Positions 25,013 through 32,968 of a stretch of 51,963 nucleotides of DNA are shown here, in pieces. How positions within the stretch are numbered: position 1 is the stretch's first letter; every line of letters starts with the position of its first letter. This stretch comes from a virus. The notes under the pieces were generated by a model that did no database searches, was not told the DNA's origin, and worked only from the letters and a program-made list of their open reading frames with translations. The stretch is from positions 1 to 51,963 of IMG/VR virus record IMGVR_UViG_3300032770_000028; one strand, given 5' to 3'. The position numbers and the translations under genes are program-made.

Positions 25013-25346
25013 CCCTGGCGCGCAGCGCATCGAGACGCCGCCTTCCACGGTGTCGGCCGATCTTTACGGCTGGCTCACACGGCTCGCGCTGGCCGTGAAC
25101 AACTTGCCAGCCATCAGTTACACGTCCTACGCCTCGCCGGAATCGAACGTCACGGGAGCGCCGGGCGACGTGCTGATTAACTTGGCGGCCGATAGTGGGG
25201 CGACCCGCGTGTGGTACAAGCAATCGGGGGCGACCAATACGCATTGGACAGGTATCGGTGCAGGTGGTGGGGGCACGGGGCCTAGCGGTGCGACAGGAGC
25301 AAGCAACTTGACGATTGCCTATGTAGCAGCGTGGTGTGGCGTATGA
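25002..25346 (+). CDS. Tail fibre-associated protein with collagen-like end
   Basis: A protein of 114 residues from GTG 25002. ASPESNVTGAPGDVLINLAA and TRVWYKQSGATNTHWTGIG form a domain common in phage tail fibres, and a short GTGPSGATGAS collagen-like stretch precedes the end. It joins the next fibre gene by an ATGA overlap. Confidence 0.65.
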   Translation: MANSPGAQRIETPPSTVSADLYGWLTRLALAVNNLPAISYTSYASPESNVTGAPGDVLINLAADSGATRVWYKQSGATNTHWTGIGAGGGGTGPSGATGASNLTIAYVAAWCGV

Positions 25347-26275
25347 TTGTTCTCGACGCCACAACGAAAGCCGTGGAGGTGGTGCTGTCGGCCGCCAAGG
25401 GTGCGAATGATATGGGGGCCTCGGCTTCTTATGCCGACACCAGCGCCATCACCTTCACCCCCGGTAGCTCGCAGGCTTCGACCAATGGCACGTCTGTGGT
25501 CACGCTCGTTACGGCTCCGGCTTCGGGCTACCAGCGGGTCGTGAAGGCCCTCACCGTATACAATCAAGACACCTCGTCGAATACGGTGACGGTGCGCATC
25601 AACTCCAACGGCACCCTGTATAACCAGACTGTGGTGAACCTGGCGGTGGGCGACACGCTGGAGTACAGCGAGACGTTTGGCTGGAAGGTGTTGGCCACGA
25701 CCGGCTACATCAAGAACTCGGCGGGCCTGACGAGTGTACTGGGTACAGCCAATCAAGTCACGCTGACGACGGCTAGCGGCGTGGCGACGGCAAGTTTGCC
25801 GAGTACGTTGACGGTGCCCGGCACGCTCCAGACTACGGGCATTTTCTGCACGCCCGATGGCACTGCCTCGGCGCCGAGCGATACGTTTACCAGCGAGCAG
25901 TCGCTCGGGTTCTATCGGTCGGGCGCGTCGGCCATTGCACAGTCCTACGGCCAGTTGCTGTCGGGAGACGGCACGGCGTCGTTGCCCCCGGATGCCTACT
26001 TGAGCGAGAAGTCGCTGGGTTTCTACCGTTCGGCCAGCAGCATCCAGCGCCTGAGTTACGGTACGTTGGATGCCAGTGCGGGCGGGTTCCTGTTCAAGAA
26101 CCTGGCGATGACCACGGCTACATCGAGTACGACAACCAGTTTCAGCGGCACCACGGCCAAGGTGGCCGATGGGACACTGTATTTCAGCGTGCTGTCGCTG
26201 ACTACGAATGGAGCGGAGTTCGGGTTCCGGTCGGGGCGTACCGTGTATCGGTTCGCGTCCGTGGGTGCCGGATGA
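25343..26275 (+). CDS. Tail fibre protein with duplicated module
   Basis: A protein of 310 residues from ATG 25343. The N-terminal 125 residues form a beta-sandwich-like part (VTLVTAPASGYQRVVKALTV...GDTLEYSETFGWKVL). Residues about 170-240 carry two copies of a module: DGTASAPSDTFTSEQSLGFY and GDGTASLPPDAYLSEKSLGFY. The C-terminal VLSLTTNGAEFGFRSGRTVY matches spike 13424. It is probably a trimeric fibre whose modules have been exchanged within the genome. Confidence 0.7.
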   Translation: MIVLDATTKAVEVVLSAAKGANDMGASASYADTSAITFTPGSSQASTNGTSVVTLVTAPASGYQRVVKALTVYNQDTSSNTVTVRINSNGTLYNQTVVNLAVGDTLEYSETFGWKVLATTGYIKNSAGLTSVLGTANQVTLTTASGVATASLPSTLTVPGTLQTTGIFCTPDGTASAPSDTFTSEQSLGFYRSGASAIAQSYGQLLSGDGTASLPPDAYLSEKSLGFYRSASSIQRLSYGTLDASAGGFLFKNLAMTTATSSTTTSFSGTTAKVADGTLYFSVLSLTTNGAEFGFRSGRTVYRFASVGAG

Positions 26276-26526
26276 CCGTTGACTTCAGGGCGGGCGCCTA
26301 CACGGCCGCAGGAGCGTTCTTCGTGTTACGGGCAGTGCCACTACTCAAGAGTGCGTTGGGCGTGTTCAGCACCAACGGTAACGGCGGGAAGACCGAGTTC
26401 TACTTGGAGCAGATCGCCAGGAACACGGAGACGATGCGGGACTCGCTGGTGGGGCTCACGGCGAAGTTCGAGGCGCACGACAAGGCCACGCTGGACGGGC
26501 TGCGGGACTTGCGGGAGGGACAATGA
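26272..26526 (+). CDS. Small protein with one hydrophobic segment, possible holin partner
   Basis: A protein of 84 residues from ATG 26272 (ATGA overlap). Residues 8-30 are weakly hydrophobic (AGAYTAAGAFFVLRAVPLL). The rest is a charged helix of coiled-coil type (YLEQIARNTETMRDSLVGLT). It lies just before the two-segment membrane protein and the endolysin, so a holin, antiholin or spanin-like role is possible but unproven. Confidence 0.5.
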   Translation: MTVDFRAGAYTAAGAFFVLRAVPLLKSALGVFSTNGNGGKTEFYLEQIARNTETMRDSLVGLTAKFEAHDKATLDGLRDLREGQ

Positions 26527-26729
26527 AAAGCTTGCCGAAGGACTTGGTCGGGTTGGCGCTCGTCGTCTTTGGCGGGCTGGGATTGCTTGCCAAGGTGAGT
26601 CCGTGGCCCTGCGTGGCTGTAGTGGGGCTAGGCGGCGTGCTGATTGACACAGATGACATCATCAAGGTGCTGACCACGGTGGCCCCGTTCCTGTCCAAGT
26701 ATCTGCCCGGTGGCCCACCCGCCCCTTGA
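26523..26729 (+). CDS. Putative holin
   Basis: A protein of 68 residues with two predicted membrane segments (about residues 7-24 and 28-42) joined by a short turn (KVSPWP), and a Pro-rich tail. Size, topology and position 160 bases ahead of the GH108 endolysin fit a class II-type holin that releases the endolysin. Holins lack conserved motifs, so the call is contextual. Confidence 0.55.
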   Translation: MKSLPKDLVGLALVVFGGLGLLAKVSPWPCVAVVGLGGVLIDTDDIIKVLTTVAPFLSKYLPGGPPAP

Positions 26730-26753
26730 CAGGCGCCGCTCAACCCGTACATT
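26726..26753 (+). promoter_or_regulatory. Candidate promoter before the endolysin
   Basis: TTGACA at 26726-26731, a 16-base spacer, and TACATT at 26748-26753 (4 of 6). It overlaps the holin stop codon and lies in the 160-base gap ahead of the endolysin. The predicted start (about 26760) falls at or next to an ATG at 26762, so any transcript would be nearly leaderless. Confidence 0.45.
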
Positions 26754-26761
26754 AGGCGCGC

Positions 26762-26893
26762 ATGAGACATGAAGACAATGGGCCGGAGGAGTCGGGAGTA
26801 GTGACCCGAGACAGAAAGGGCTTGCAACCTGATCTGTATGGCGCAGAGGGTTCCGCGCGGAATCCAACACGCGCGCCGGCCATGTCTCTATGA
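26762..26893 (+). CDS. Small ORF coupled to the endolysin
   Basis: A 43-codon frame starting MRHEDNGPEESGVVTRDRKG and ending in an ATGA overlap with the endolysin start at 26890. It is hydrophilic. The perfect coupling and the promoter upstream suggest a leader peptide or small regulator of endolysin translation. Without homologues it could still be chance in a leader region. Confidence 0.35.
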   Translation: MRHEDNGPEESGVVTRDRKGLQPDLYGAEGSARNPTRAPAMSL

Positions 26894-27414
26894 CTGCCTT
26901 CTCTGACGCGTTGAGTCTGACCCTCACGTTCGAGGGAGGCTTCGTGGACGACCCAGTCGATCACGGGGGCGCAACGAACAGGGGCATCACGCAACGCGTC
27001 TACGACCACTACCGCAACGGGCTGAACCTCCCGCTTCGTACCGTACAGGACATCACCCCCGAAGAGCTGTCGTCCATCTACCTTTCCACGTATTGGGTGC
27101 CAGCCCGTTGCGACGATTTGGCCAAGGCTCCCGGCGTCAAGTTGGCGAAGGTGCACTTCGACGCCGCCGTGAATCACGGACCGGTTCGCGCCATCAAGTT
27201 CTTGCAGGAAGCGGTGGACGTGGAGCCGGATGGCATCTGGGGACCGGAAACGGCCGCTGCGACGGCCACGGCCGACGAGGCCGCCACGATTACCGCCTAT
27301 CTGGCAATCCGCATTGCCCGATACCATCACGACGTGGAGGTGGACCCCTCGCAGGCGAAGTTCCTGCCGGGCTGGCTCAAGCGGGTGGAGCAACTCCGAG
27401 CGGCCGTGTCGTGA
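26890..27414 (+). CDS. Endolysin, GH108 N-acetylmuramidase
   Basis: A protein of 174 residues. The start LTLTFEGGFVDDPVDHGGAT, then NRGITQRVYDHY, is the GH108 signature, with the catalytic Glu in EGGF (about residue 15). VHFDAAVNHGPVRAIKFLQEA and DGIWGPETAAAT form the peptidoglycan-binding domain 3 at residues 95-140. It cleaves the glycan strand of peptidoglycan at lysis. There is no signal peptide, so release needs a holin, supplied by the preceding membrane gene. Confidence 0.9.
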   Translation: MTAFSDALSLTLTFEGGFVDDPVDHGGATNRGITQRVYDHYRNGLNLPLRTVQDITPEELSSIYLSTYWVPARCDDLAKAPGVKLAKVHFDAAVNHGPVRAIKFLQEAVDVEPDGIWGPETAAATATADEAATITAYLAIRIARYHHDVEVDPSQAKFLPGWLKRVEQLRAAVS

Positions 27415-28466
27415 CGCGGTTCCGCTGGGGGCCGGAAGACAAGCGCGCCGTGCTGGAGGCGGCGGTTGAACTCGGCAATGACCGCGTGGCGATTGCCCAC
27501 CGCGTGGGCTGCACGTACAAGCAACTGGACAACTTCATTCCCGACATCCGCGACGAGTACAAGGCCGCCATCGACGCGTTCTATGCCCGGCAGCGGGCGT
27601 TACGTGAGGTGCCTGGGGCGCTTCCCCCCGCCGCCAGTGAGCAGACCGTACGCCCGTTTGCCGTGCCTATTCCCGCTCCGGCCCAGCGCCGCGAAGGCGA
27701 GTTGCTGAAAGCTGTAGTGTTCAGCGACTCTCACATACCGTACCAAGATGACGGCGCGCTGGCGTGTGTGGAAGCCGTGATCCAAGATGCCAAACCCGAC
27801 ATCTTGGTACATCTGGGCGACCTCATTGATGCCGGGGAACTCAGCGAGAAATTCCCGGTTGACCCGCGACGGCTTGGTACGCTCCAGCAAGACATTGACT
27901 TTGCCAGAACGAAGTTGCATCAATGGGCGCAACTGGCACCGCAGGCCGAGCGGTGGATTTTGGAAGGCAATCACGAGTCGAGACTTCAACGGGCCATCTG
28001 GCGGCTTCAAGGGCCGGCGCGCGAGATAGCCAGGCTCGATACGTTCTATGAGAAACTGTCGTGGCCTGAACTGTTGCAACTCAAGGACATCGGGTGGAAG
28101 TGGATTGGTTATCGTGAGCAACCGGGCCGGAGCGTGTTACCAAAACTGCTGGTCAAGCATGGCGATATAGTTTCCCAATGGGCCGGGTTCACGGCCAAGC
28201 GCGAGTGGATGGCCAGCGGCCGGAGCGGCATCAGCGGGCACACACATCGGGCGGTCCCGTGGCCCCATACGGACGACAACGGCGTGGCGCGCTGGATTGA
28301 GGACGGGTGTACCTGTCGCTACGATATTCCATGGGCCACGCACACGGACTGGCAGCAGGCTGTAACCATTCTTACGTGGAATGCCGACCGCTATCTGATG
28401 GACGTGGAGATGCCCTTCATCCGTAACGGGCAACTGCTGTGGCGGGACAAGGTGTATGGCCGATAA
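27411..28466 (+). CDS. Calcineurin-like metallophosphoesterase
   Basis: A protein of 351 residues from GTG 27411 (GTGA overlap with the endolysin). Residues 1-60 look like a helix-turn-helix (VLEAAVELGNDRVAIAHRVG, TYKQLDNF). The phosphoesterase motifs follow in order: FSDSHIP (about 105), HLGDLID (138), LEGNHESRL (183), KHGD (246) and GHTHRA (271), providing two-metal ligands. Phage members of this family cleave phosphodiesters or phosphates in DNA or cyclic nucleotides; the substrate here is unknown. The HTH suggests DNA binding. Confidence 0.82.
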   Translation: MTRFRWGPEDKRAVLEAAVELGNDRVAIAHRVGCTYKQLDNFIPDIRDEYKAAIDAFYARQRALREVPGALPPAASEQTVRPFAVPIPAPAQRREGELLKAVVFSDSHIPYQDDGALACVEAVIQDAKPDILVHLGDLIDAGELSEKFPVDPRRLGTLQQDIDFARTKLHQWAQLAPQAERWILEGNHESRLQRAIWRLQGPAREIARLDTFYEKLSWPELLQLKDIGWKWIGYREQPGRSVLPKLLVKHGDIVSQWAGFTAKREWMASGRSGISGHTHRAVPWPHTDDNGVARWIEDGCTCRYDIPWATHTDWQQAVTILTWNADRYLMDVEMPFIRNGQLLWRDKVYGR

Positions 28467-28989
28467 GCTCCCGTTGGTTGAGCGCAAACGCATTGCTCGT
28501 GCCAAGTGGCGCAAGGCGCATCCCGAGCGCTATCGGGAATTGTGGGAACGTTATCGGGCCGAGAATCCAGAGAAGTGCCGTGCTACTGAGGCCAGGTATC
28601 GGCGTGAAAACCGCGAGCGGTGCAACGAAGCAATTCGCCGTTGGCGAGCTGCGCACCCCGATAAGAAGCGCGAGGAGTCTCGGCGTTATGCTCAGGCGCA
28701 TCGAGATCGTCTGCGCTTTGCCGCAGCCAAGCGCAATGCCCTGAAGTTGTCTGCGCCAGGAACACTTACTTGGCAAGACTGGCAGGACATTCTTGCTGCA
28801 TCGTTGGGGTTCTGTACGTATTGTGGGCGACCCAAGAAGCTGACCATGGATCACATTGAGCCGCTATCCCGAGGTGGCTGGCACGATGCCAGCAACATTG
28901 TAGCGGCGTGCCAGAACTGTAATTCATCCAAGAACCAGGCGACGCTTATCGTGTGGCTGGCAAGGCGTAGGAGGAGACAGGTTGCATGA
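28456..28989 (+). CDS. HNH endonuclease with repeated basic N-terminus
   Basis: A protein of 177 residues. The N-terminal 90 residues are tandem basic units of the form W/Y-R-x-x-(H/N)PE-(K/R). The HNH module CTYCGRPKKLTMDHIEPLSR plus NIVAACQNCNSSKN is at the C-terminus. It is close in layout to the HNH at 19856, with a lower GC content than its flanks. It overlaps the phosphoesterase end and the protease start, leaving both intact. Confidence 0.87.
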   Translation: MADKLPLVERKRIARAKWRKAHPERYRELWERYRAENPEKCRATEARYRRENRERCNEAIRRWRAAHPDKKREESRRYAQAHRDRLRFAAAKRNALKLSAPGTLTWQDWQDILAASLGFCTYCGRPKKLTMDHIEPLSRGGWHDASNIVAACQNCNSSKNQATLIVWLARRRRRQVA

Positions 28990-29351
28990 AACGCAGCGCA
29001 TACAAGACCCTCGGCCAACTCTATGCCGCGTACCACGAAGTCAATCAGTCGCGGTTCGGTATGCTGCTGCCCATGCTGCCCATTTTTATCAATCCCGGCG
29101 TGCGCAAACGCCAGAACTCCGAGGAGCCTGAGATCGCGCATCTCTGGACGGACGACTATACGGGCGCCCCGCGCTACATCGAGTTCTGGGAACACCACGC
29201 CCTGACGGACCACTGGTCATATGTACGGGAGACTTTGCTCCACGAAGTCATCCATGTTTGGCAAGCGGCAACTGGACGCAAGGTTGCCCATGATGCAGTT
29301 TTTCGCCTGATGGCGAAGCGGCTAGGTGTATCGGGGAGGGCCTGCGATTGA
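28986..29351 (+). CDS. SprT-like zinc metalloprotease
   Basis: A protein of 121 residues (ATGA overlap). ETLLHEVIHVWQAATG (about residues 83-98) supplies the HExxH zinc site, and HDAVFRLMAKRLG supplies the downstream His as in SprT/Spartan proteins. Cellular homologues cleave DNA-protein crosslinks. Phage copies are common but uncharacterised. No C-terminal Cys-rich zinc ribbon is present, so this is a minimal catalytic domain. Confidence 0.72.
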   Translation: MKRSAYKTLGQLYAAYHEVNQSRFGMLLPMLPIFINPGVRKRQNSEEPEIAHLWTDDYTGAPRYIEFWEHHALTDHWSYVRETLLHEVIHVWQAATGRKVAHDAVFRLMAKRLGVSGRACD

Positions 29352-29989
29352 GCGTGTCAGTCATCATCAATACCGCCGCACTCGGCGCCAAGTCGGGTGA
29401 AGTATTAAGCAGCGGGAAGGTGCCGCACAAGGCGCGGGCCAAGATTCTCCAGCGCGTGTTGCTGCCCCGCGTGTGCGAGAACCCGCTCGTGGATGAGGTG
29501 ATCGTCGCAGGCGAGTGGCACGAGCCGGGACTCGGGGATCGCTGGCGCTACGTGCCCGTGGCGAGCCAGAACTTCGACTGCACGGATGCGCTGGCCGCGC
29601 GGCAGGCCGGGGCCGAGGCTACGTCCTCCACGTTGCTTGTCTTTCTGCACGACGACCACGTGCCCGCCGAGGACTTCTTCGTGAACCTCGTCTCGCATTA
29701 CGGCACCGACGGGCACTGGGACGTACTGGTGCCCGAACGCCACACGTTCCGGGACGAGCTTGATATCCTGCTGAACAATGGCAAGGAGGACGGTTACGTG
29801 ATGGGCCACGCCTGCGTGATGCGGCGCGAGATGTGGAAGGACTGCCCGTGGACGGACGTGCCGCAAGTCTTTACGTGGGACCAGGGGCACACGATCTTGC
29901 TGAAGCACAAGATGGCGGCCATTCGGTGGGTGCGCGATCTCGCAGTCTACGACGCTGAAGTTGCCTTAGGCGCCGAACCTTGGAAGTGA
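29348..29989 (+). CDS. Glycosyltransferase-like protein
   Basis: A protein of 213 residues from TTG 29348. The opening SVSVIINTAALGAKSG, then PLVDEVIVAGEWHEPG and LLVFLHDDHVPAEDFF (DDH as the metal motif, about residue 101), follows the GT-A order, and GHACVMRREMWKD is the usual acceptor-side helix. It heads an enzyme cassette with a sugar epimerase and a methyltransferase. Substrate unknown. Confidence 0.65.
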   Translation: MSVSVIINTAALGAKSGEVLSSGKVPHKARAKILQRVLLPRVCENPLVDEVIVAGEWHEPGLGDRWRYVPVASQNFDCTDALAARQAGAEATSSTLLVFLHDDHVPAEDFFVNLVSHYGTDGHWDVLVPERHTFRDELDILLNNGKEDGYVMGHACVMRREMWKDCPWTDVPQVFTWDQGHTILLKHKMAAIRWVRDLAVYDAEVALGAEPWK

Positions 29990-29993
29990 GACA

Positions 29994-30959
29994 ATGAGAA
30001 TCCTCGTTAGCGGGTCGTGCGGGTTCATTGGGAGCCACGTTGTAGACCGCCTGCTCGCTGCGCATCACGAAGTGCTGGGCGTGGACTGTCTGGAGCCGCG
30101 CGTGCACCCGGAGCAGATGAAGCCCGCGTGGTGGCCCGACTCCGTCGAACTGCGAGTCTGCCATGCCGACGCCATCACCTACACGGACTTGGCCGAGACC
30201 GAGTGCTTGATTCACTTGGCCGCGCAGGTAGGCGTGGCCGACTCGATGGCCGACCCCGACCGCTACATCCGAGGCAACACCGTCGAGACCACGCAGCTCC
30301 TGCGCAACTTGGAGCAGGCGATGGCGCGCGGGAACTTGAAGCGGCTCGTCGTGGCCAGCAGCATGAGCGTGTACGGGGCAGGCGGCCACCTCGTGCCCGA
30401 GTCCGCGCCCTGCGTGCCTGCGTCCGTCTATGGCCTCACCAAGTACGACCAAGAGCGCCTCTGCCTGATGTGGGGCGCGCAGCACCGCGTGGAGACCGTG
30501 GCCCTGCGGTTCTTCAACGTGTACGGGCCCCGGCAAGCGCTCACGAATCCCTACACGGGCGTGCTGGCCAACTTCGCACAGGCGCTCTTGGCGGGGCAGC
30601 CGCCCATCGTCTACGAGGACGGCGGGCAGACGCGGGACTTCGTGTACGTGGCGGACGTGGCGGATGCCGTCGTGCGCACGGCCACGATGGCGGGCCCCAT
30701 CTTCGGGGCGTACAACGTGTGCACGGGTTGGCCAACCAGCATCCTGACCGCCGCCCGCACGCTGGGTCTCGCACTCGGTCGCCCCGACATCGAGCCTCGC
30801 ATCACCAACACGCAGCGCGAAGGCGACATCCGTGACTGCACGGGCTCGCCCGATCTCTTTGCCAAGCGGACGGGCTGGCGCTCGCGCTGGATGTTCCGCA
30901 CGGGCATTGAGGCTTACGCCAGCTGGTTGCTATCCTTCGACCGTTGGTTGATCGCGTGA
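29994..30959 (+). CDS. NAD-dependent sugar epimerase/dehydratase
   Basis: A protein of 321 residues, the size of UDP-glucose 4-epimerase-like enzymes. The NAD motif is SGSCGFIGSHV (GxxGxxG type with Cys in place of the middle-region Gly, residues 6-16), the catalytic pair is YGLTKYD (Tyr-x3-Lys, about residues 144-150) and SSMSVYG holds the Ser region. RFFNVYGPRQ and YEDGGQTRDFVYV are extended short-chain dehydrogenase signatures. It interconverts nucleotide sugars, probably feeding the phage glycosyltransferases; the exact sugar is unknown. Confidence 0.85.
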   Translation: MRILVSGSCGFIGSHVVDRLLAAHHEVLGVDCLEPRVHPEQMKPAWWPDSVELRVCHADAITYTDLAETECLIHLAAQVGVADSMADPDRYIRGNTVETTQLLRNLEQAMARGNLKRLVVASSMSVYGAGGHLVPESAPCVPASVYGLTKYDQERLCLMWGAQHRVETVALRFFNVYGPRQALTNPYTGVLANFAQALLAGQPPIVYEDGGQTRDFVYVADVADAVVRTATMAGPIFGAYNVCTGWPTSILTAARTLGLALGRPDIEPRITNTQREGDIRDCTGSPDLFAKRTGWRSRWMFRTGIEAYASWLLSFDRWLIA

Positions 30960-31096
30960 CGGTCGCCGCGCGCAAGGCATTAGCCGACTTGGACGAAGCC
31001 CTGCTGCGCTCGCCCCTCAAGAGCGTGGCCGGGCACTGGGCACTGGTACTCATCCGGTTCGAGCGATTGGAGCAGGCGCTCCGGGGGAATCCGTGA
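30956..31096 (+). CDS. 46-residue helical protein
   Basis: GTG 30956 overlaps the epimerase TGA and its own TGA overlaps the next GTG at 31093, both by four bases. The product MTVAARKALADLDEALLRSP then LKSVAGHWALVLIRFERLEQ is an amphipathic helix pair. The double coupling makes it a credible gene despite its size. Function unknown. Confidence 0.55.
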   Translation: MTVAARKALADLDEALLRSPLKSVAGHWALVLIRFERLEQALRGNP

Positions 31097-31629
31097 CCGA
31101 CTTGGATGCCTACCGCAGCGGCAGCGCGGAGCCGTGGACCGTGGACGTACTGTGTGCGCTGATTCGGGCGAAGAAACCCCACGTACTGATCGAGACCGGC
31201 ACGTTCGAGGGCCGTACCTCCATCGCCATGTTCCACGCCATGGAAGCCTACGCGAGCCAGCACGGAGCGCTGCTCTGGACGCTGGAGAACGACCGCGAGC
31301 GCATCCTGCGGGCCTTTGAGCGCATCAAGCCCATCACGACCGACACCTATAGCGGCGTGAATCTGATCGAGTGCGATGCATTGGAATGGCTGCGCGGTCG
31401 CCCGGACAATTTCTGCGACTTCGTGTTTCTGGATGACGACCACACGGCAGCTCACGTAGGGCTGGAACTGGACGAGTGCCTGCGCATCGTCCGGCCCGGC
31501 GGGCTCATCTGCGGGCACGACGTGGTGGGGCCATTCGGACTCGACATTGAGTTCAAGAAGCGCGGGGGCGTGGTGCTGGAGTTCGAGCGCCTGCACGCGG
31601 CGGGCGGACTGGGGCTACTGACTAAGTGA
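31093..31629 (+). CDS. SAM-dependent methyltransferase (Methyltransf_24-like)
   Basis: A protein of 178 residues from GTG 31093. LIETGTFEGRTSIAMF (residues 32-47) is the SAM-binding motif I of class I enzymes, DFVFLDDDHTAAHV (about 115) is the metal/catalytic acidic motif and GLICGHDVVG follows. The pattern matches methyltransferases acting on sugars or small molecules in surface-glycan clusters. A sugar O-methyltransferase is the likely role given the epimerase and glycosyltransferase neighbours. Confidence 0.75.
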   Translation: MTDLDAYRSGSAEPWTVDVLCALIRAKKPHVLIETGTFEGRTSIAMFHAMEAYASQHGALLWTLENDRERILRAFERIKPITTDTYSGVNLIECDALEWLRGRPDNFCDFVFLDDDHTAAHVGLELDECLRIVRPGGLICGHDVVGPFGLDIEFKKRGGVVLEFERLHAAGGLGLLTK

Positions 31630-32315
31630 GCCGCTTCCTCGCCGTGCCCTTCACGCCCGAACCCGGCGCAAAGCTCAGTTACATCCTCGACCGCCTCGTG
31701 GAACACGACACCATCTGGTCCGACTACCAGAAGGGCCGCCGCGACCTCGCGGGCGCCATGCTCGGCAACCCCTCGAACCTCATCTTCGAGGTGTGGGAAC
31801 TGGGGAAGGACTGGGCCAGCGGGGCCCAGCCGGCGGGCATCATCATGCTCACCGACTTGGTGCCCAACGTAGATGCGCACTGTCATTTCCTGTTCTTCGA
31901 CGGCAAGCTGGACAACAAGGTGCCGCTCCTCTTCAACATGATGGAGTGGGCGTTCGCGAACCTGCGCATCCACCGACTGAGCGCGGAAATCCCGGCCTTT
32001 GCCATCAATCTCATCTACTTTGCCCACAACGTGCTGGGCTTCCGTTACGAAGCCGAAGGCCGTAAATTGAAGGTGCAGGACAAGCGCACCCACGTGCAGG
32101 GCCGCTACCCCGTGAGGGAACGCACCCTGACGGAAGAGCAGGCCATGTGGGGATCGCGGCGCTATCAGGTAGTCCGGTCGCATGGCAAGTGGCACGATCT
32201 GATCTTGCTCAGCTTGACCGAGGACGAGTTCCTCGCGCTCAAGCGACCGGAGACGACCGATGGGTCTGGCACAGATAGGGTCGAGCCTGGGCTTGGGGAG
32301 CCTGCTCAGCACTAA
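31626..32315 (+). CDS. GNAT-like acetyltransferase
   Basis: A protein of 229 residues from GTG 31626. The stretch AGIIMLTDLVPNVDAHCHFL then NMMEWAFANLRIHRLSAEIP and HNVLGFRYEAEGRK follows the GNAT order (strand 4, acetyl-CoA helix region, FG-x-R end). Phages often carry such a gene next to internal virion proteins. The acetyl-CoA pyrophosphate loop is not clearly conserved, so catalytic activity is uncertain. The C-terminus overlaps the next gene by 56 bases. Confidence 0.6.
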   Translation: MSRFLAVPFTPEPGAKLSYILDRLVEHDTIWSDYQKGRRDLAGAMLGNPSNLIFEVWELGKDWASGAQPAGIIMLTDLVPNVDAHCHFLFFDGKLDNKVPLLFNMMEWAFANLRIHRLSAEIPAFAINLIYFAHNVLGFRYEAEGRKLKVQDKRTHVQGRYPVRERTLTEEQAMWGSRRYQVVRSHGKWHDLILLSLTEDEFLALKRPETTDGSGTDRVEPGLGEPAQH

Positions 32316-32967
32316 GCCTTCCAACACGTATCTGCCGAACTATCCGGGTGCGCAGGGCACCCAGCAATCCATTCTGAACATGCTGATGGGCACGGGGGCG
32401 CAGCCCGGCGGGGGCCTCGGTGTGCTCGGAGGCTTGGCGGGTCTTGGCGGTCCCGGTGCCGGCGCTTTGCAGATGGGCGGCACGGGCATCGGGCAGTACT
32501 CGGCCATGCAGTCGCCCGAGATGCAGGCGCTGAACGTGGCGTTCCCGCAGATCCAGAAGATGCTGACGGGGCAGGTGCCGAGTGGCCTGGATGCCTTGCA
32601 GCCCGTGTTCCAGCAGAATCTCAACACGGCCAGCAACAAACTCACGGCGAACGCCCCCGGCGGGCGCTTCAGTTCCGGCATGTTGCAGGCGCAGGGGCAA
32701 CTGGGCTCGCAGAGCGTGAACGACTTCAACATGCTGGCGAGCCAGATGATCCAGCAGGGGCTCAATCGCCAGTTGCAGGCCGCCTCCACGCTGGGCGGCC
32801 TCGCCGGGCAGGCGGGCAACGCGCAGATGCAAGCGCTCCAAGCCTTGTTCGGCGGCGCGCTAGGCAACACGTTCGGCGGCGCGTACCAGACGCAGCCCAG
32901 CGGGCTCGTCCAGTTGATGCAGATTCTCGCGGGCGGCGCCAAGATCGCTGGCGCAGCGGGAGCGTAA
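32260..32967 (+). CDS. Putative internal virion (ejection) protein
   Basis: A protein of 235 residues, very rich in Gly, Ala, Gln and Leu (GGLGVLGGLAGLGGPGAG; later LNRQLQAASTLGGLAGQAGN), with helical low-complexity segments. Proteins of this type lie before the large internal proteins of podoviruses and are ejected into the host. Position and composition are the basis; no named family is recognised. Confidence 0.55.
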   Translation: MGLAQIGSSLGLGSLLSTKPSNTYLPNYPGAQGTQQSILNMLMGTGAQPGGGLGVLGGLAGLGGPGAGALQMGGTGIGQYSAMQSPEMQALNVAFPQIQKMLTGQVPSGLDALQPVFQQNLNTASNKLTANAPGGRFSSGMLQAQGQLGSQSVNDFNMLASQMIQQGLNRQLQAASTLGGLAGQAGNAQMQALQALFGGALGNTFGGAYQTQPSGLVQLMQILAGGAKIAGAAGA

Positions 32968-32968
32968 T

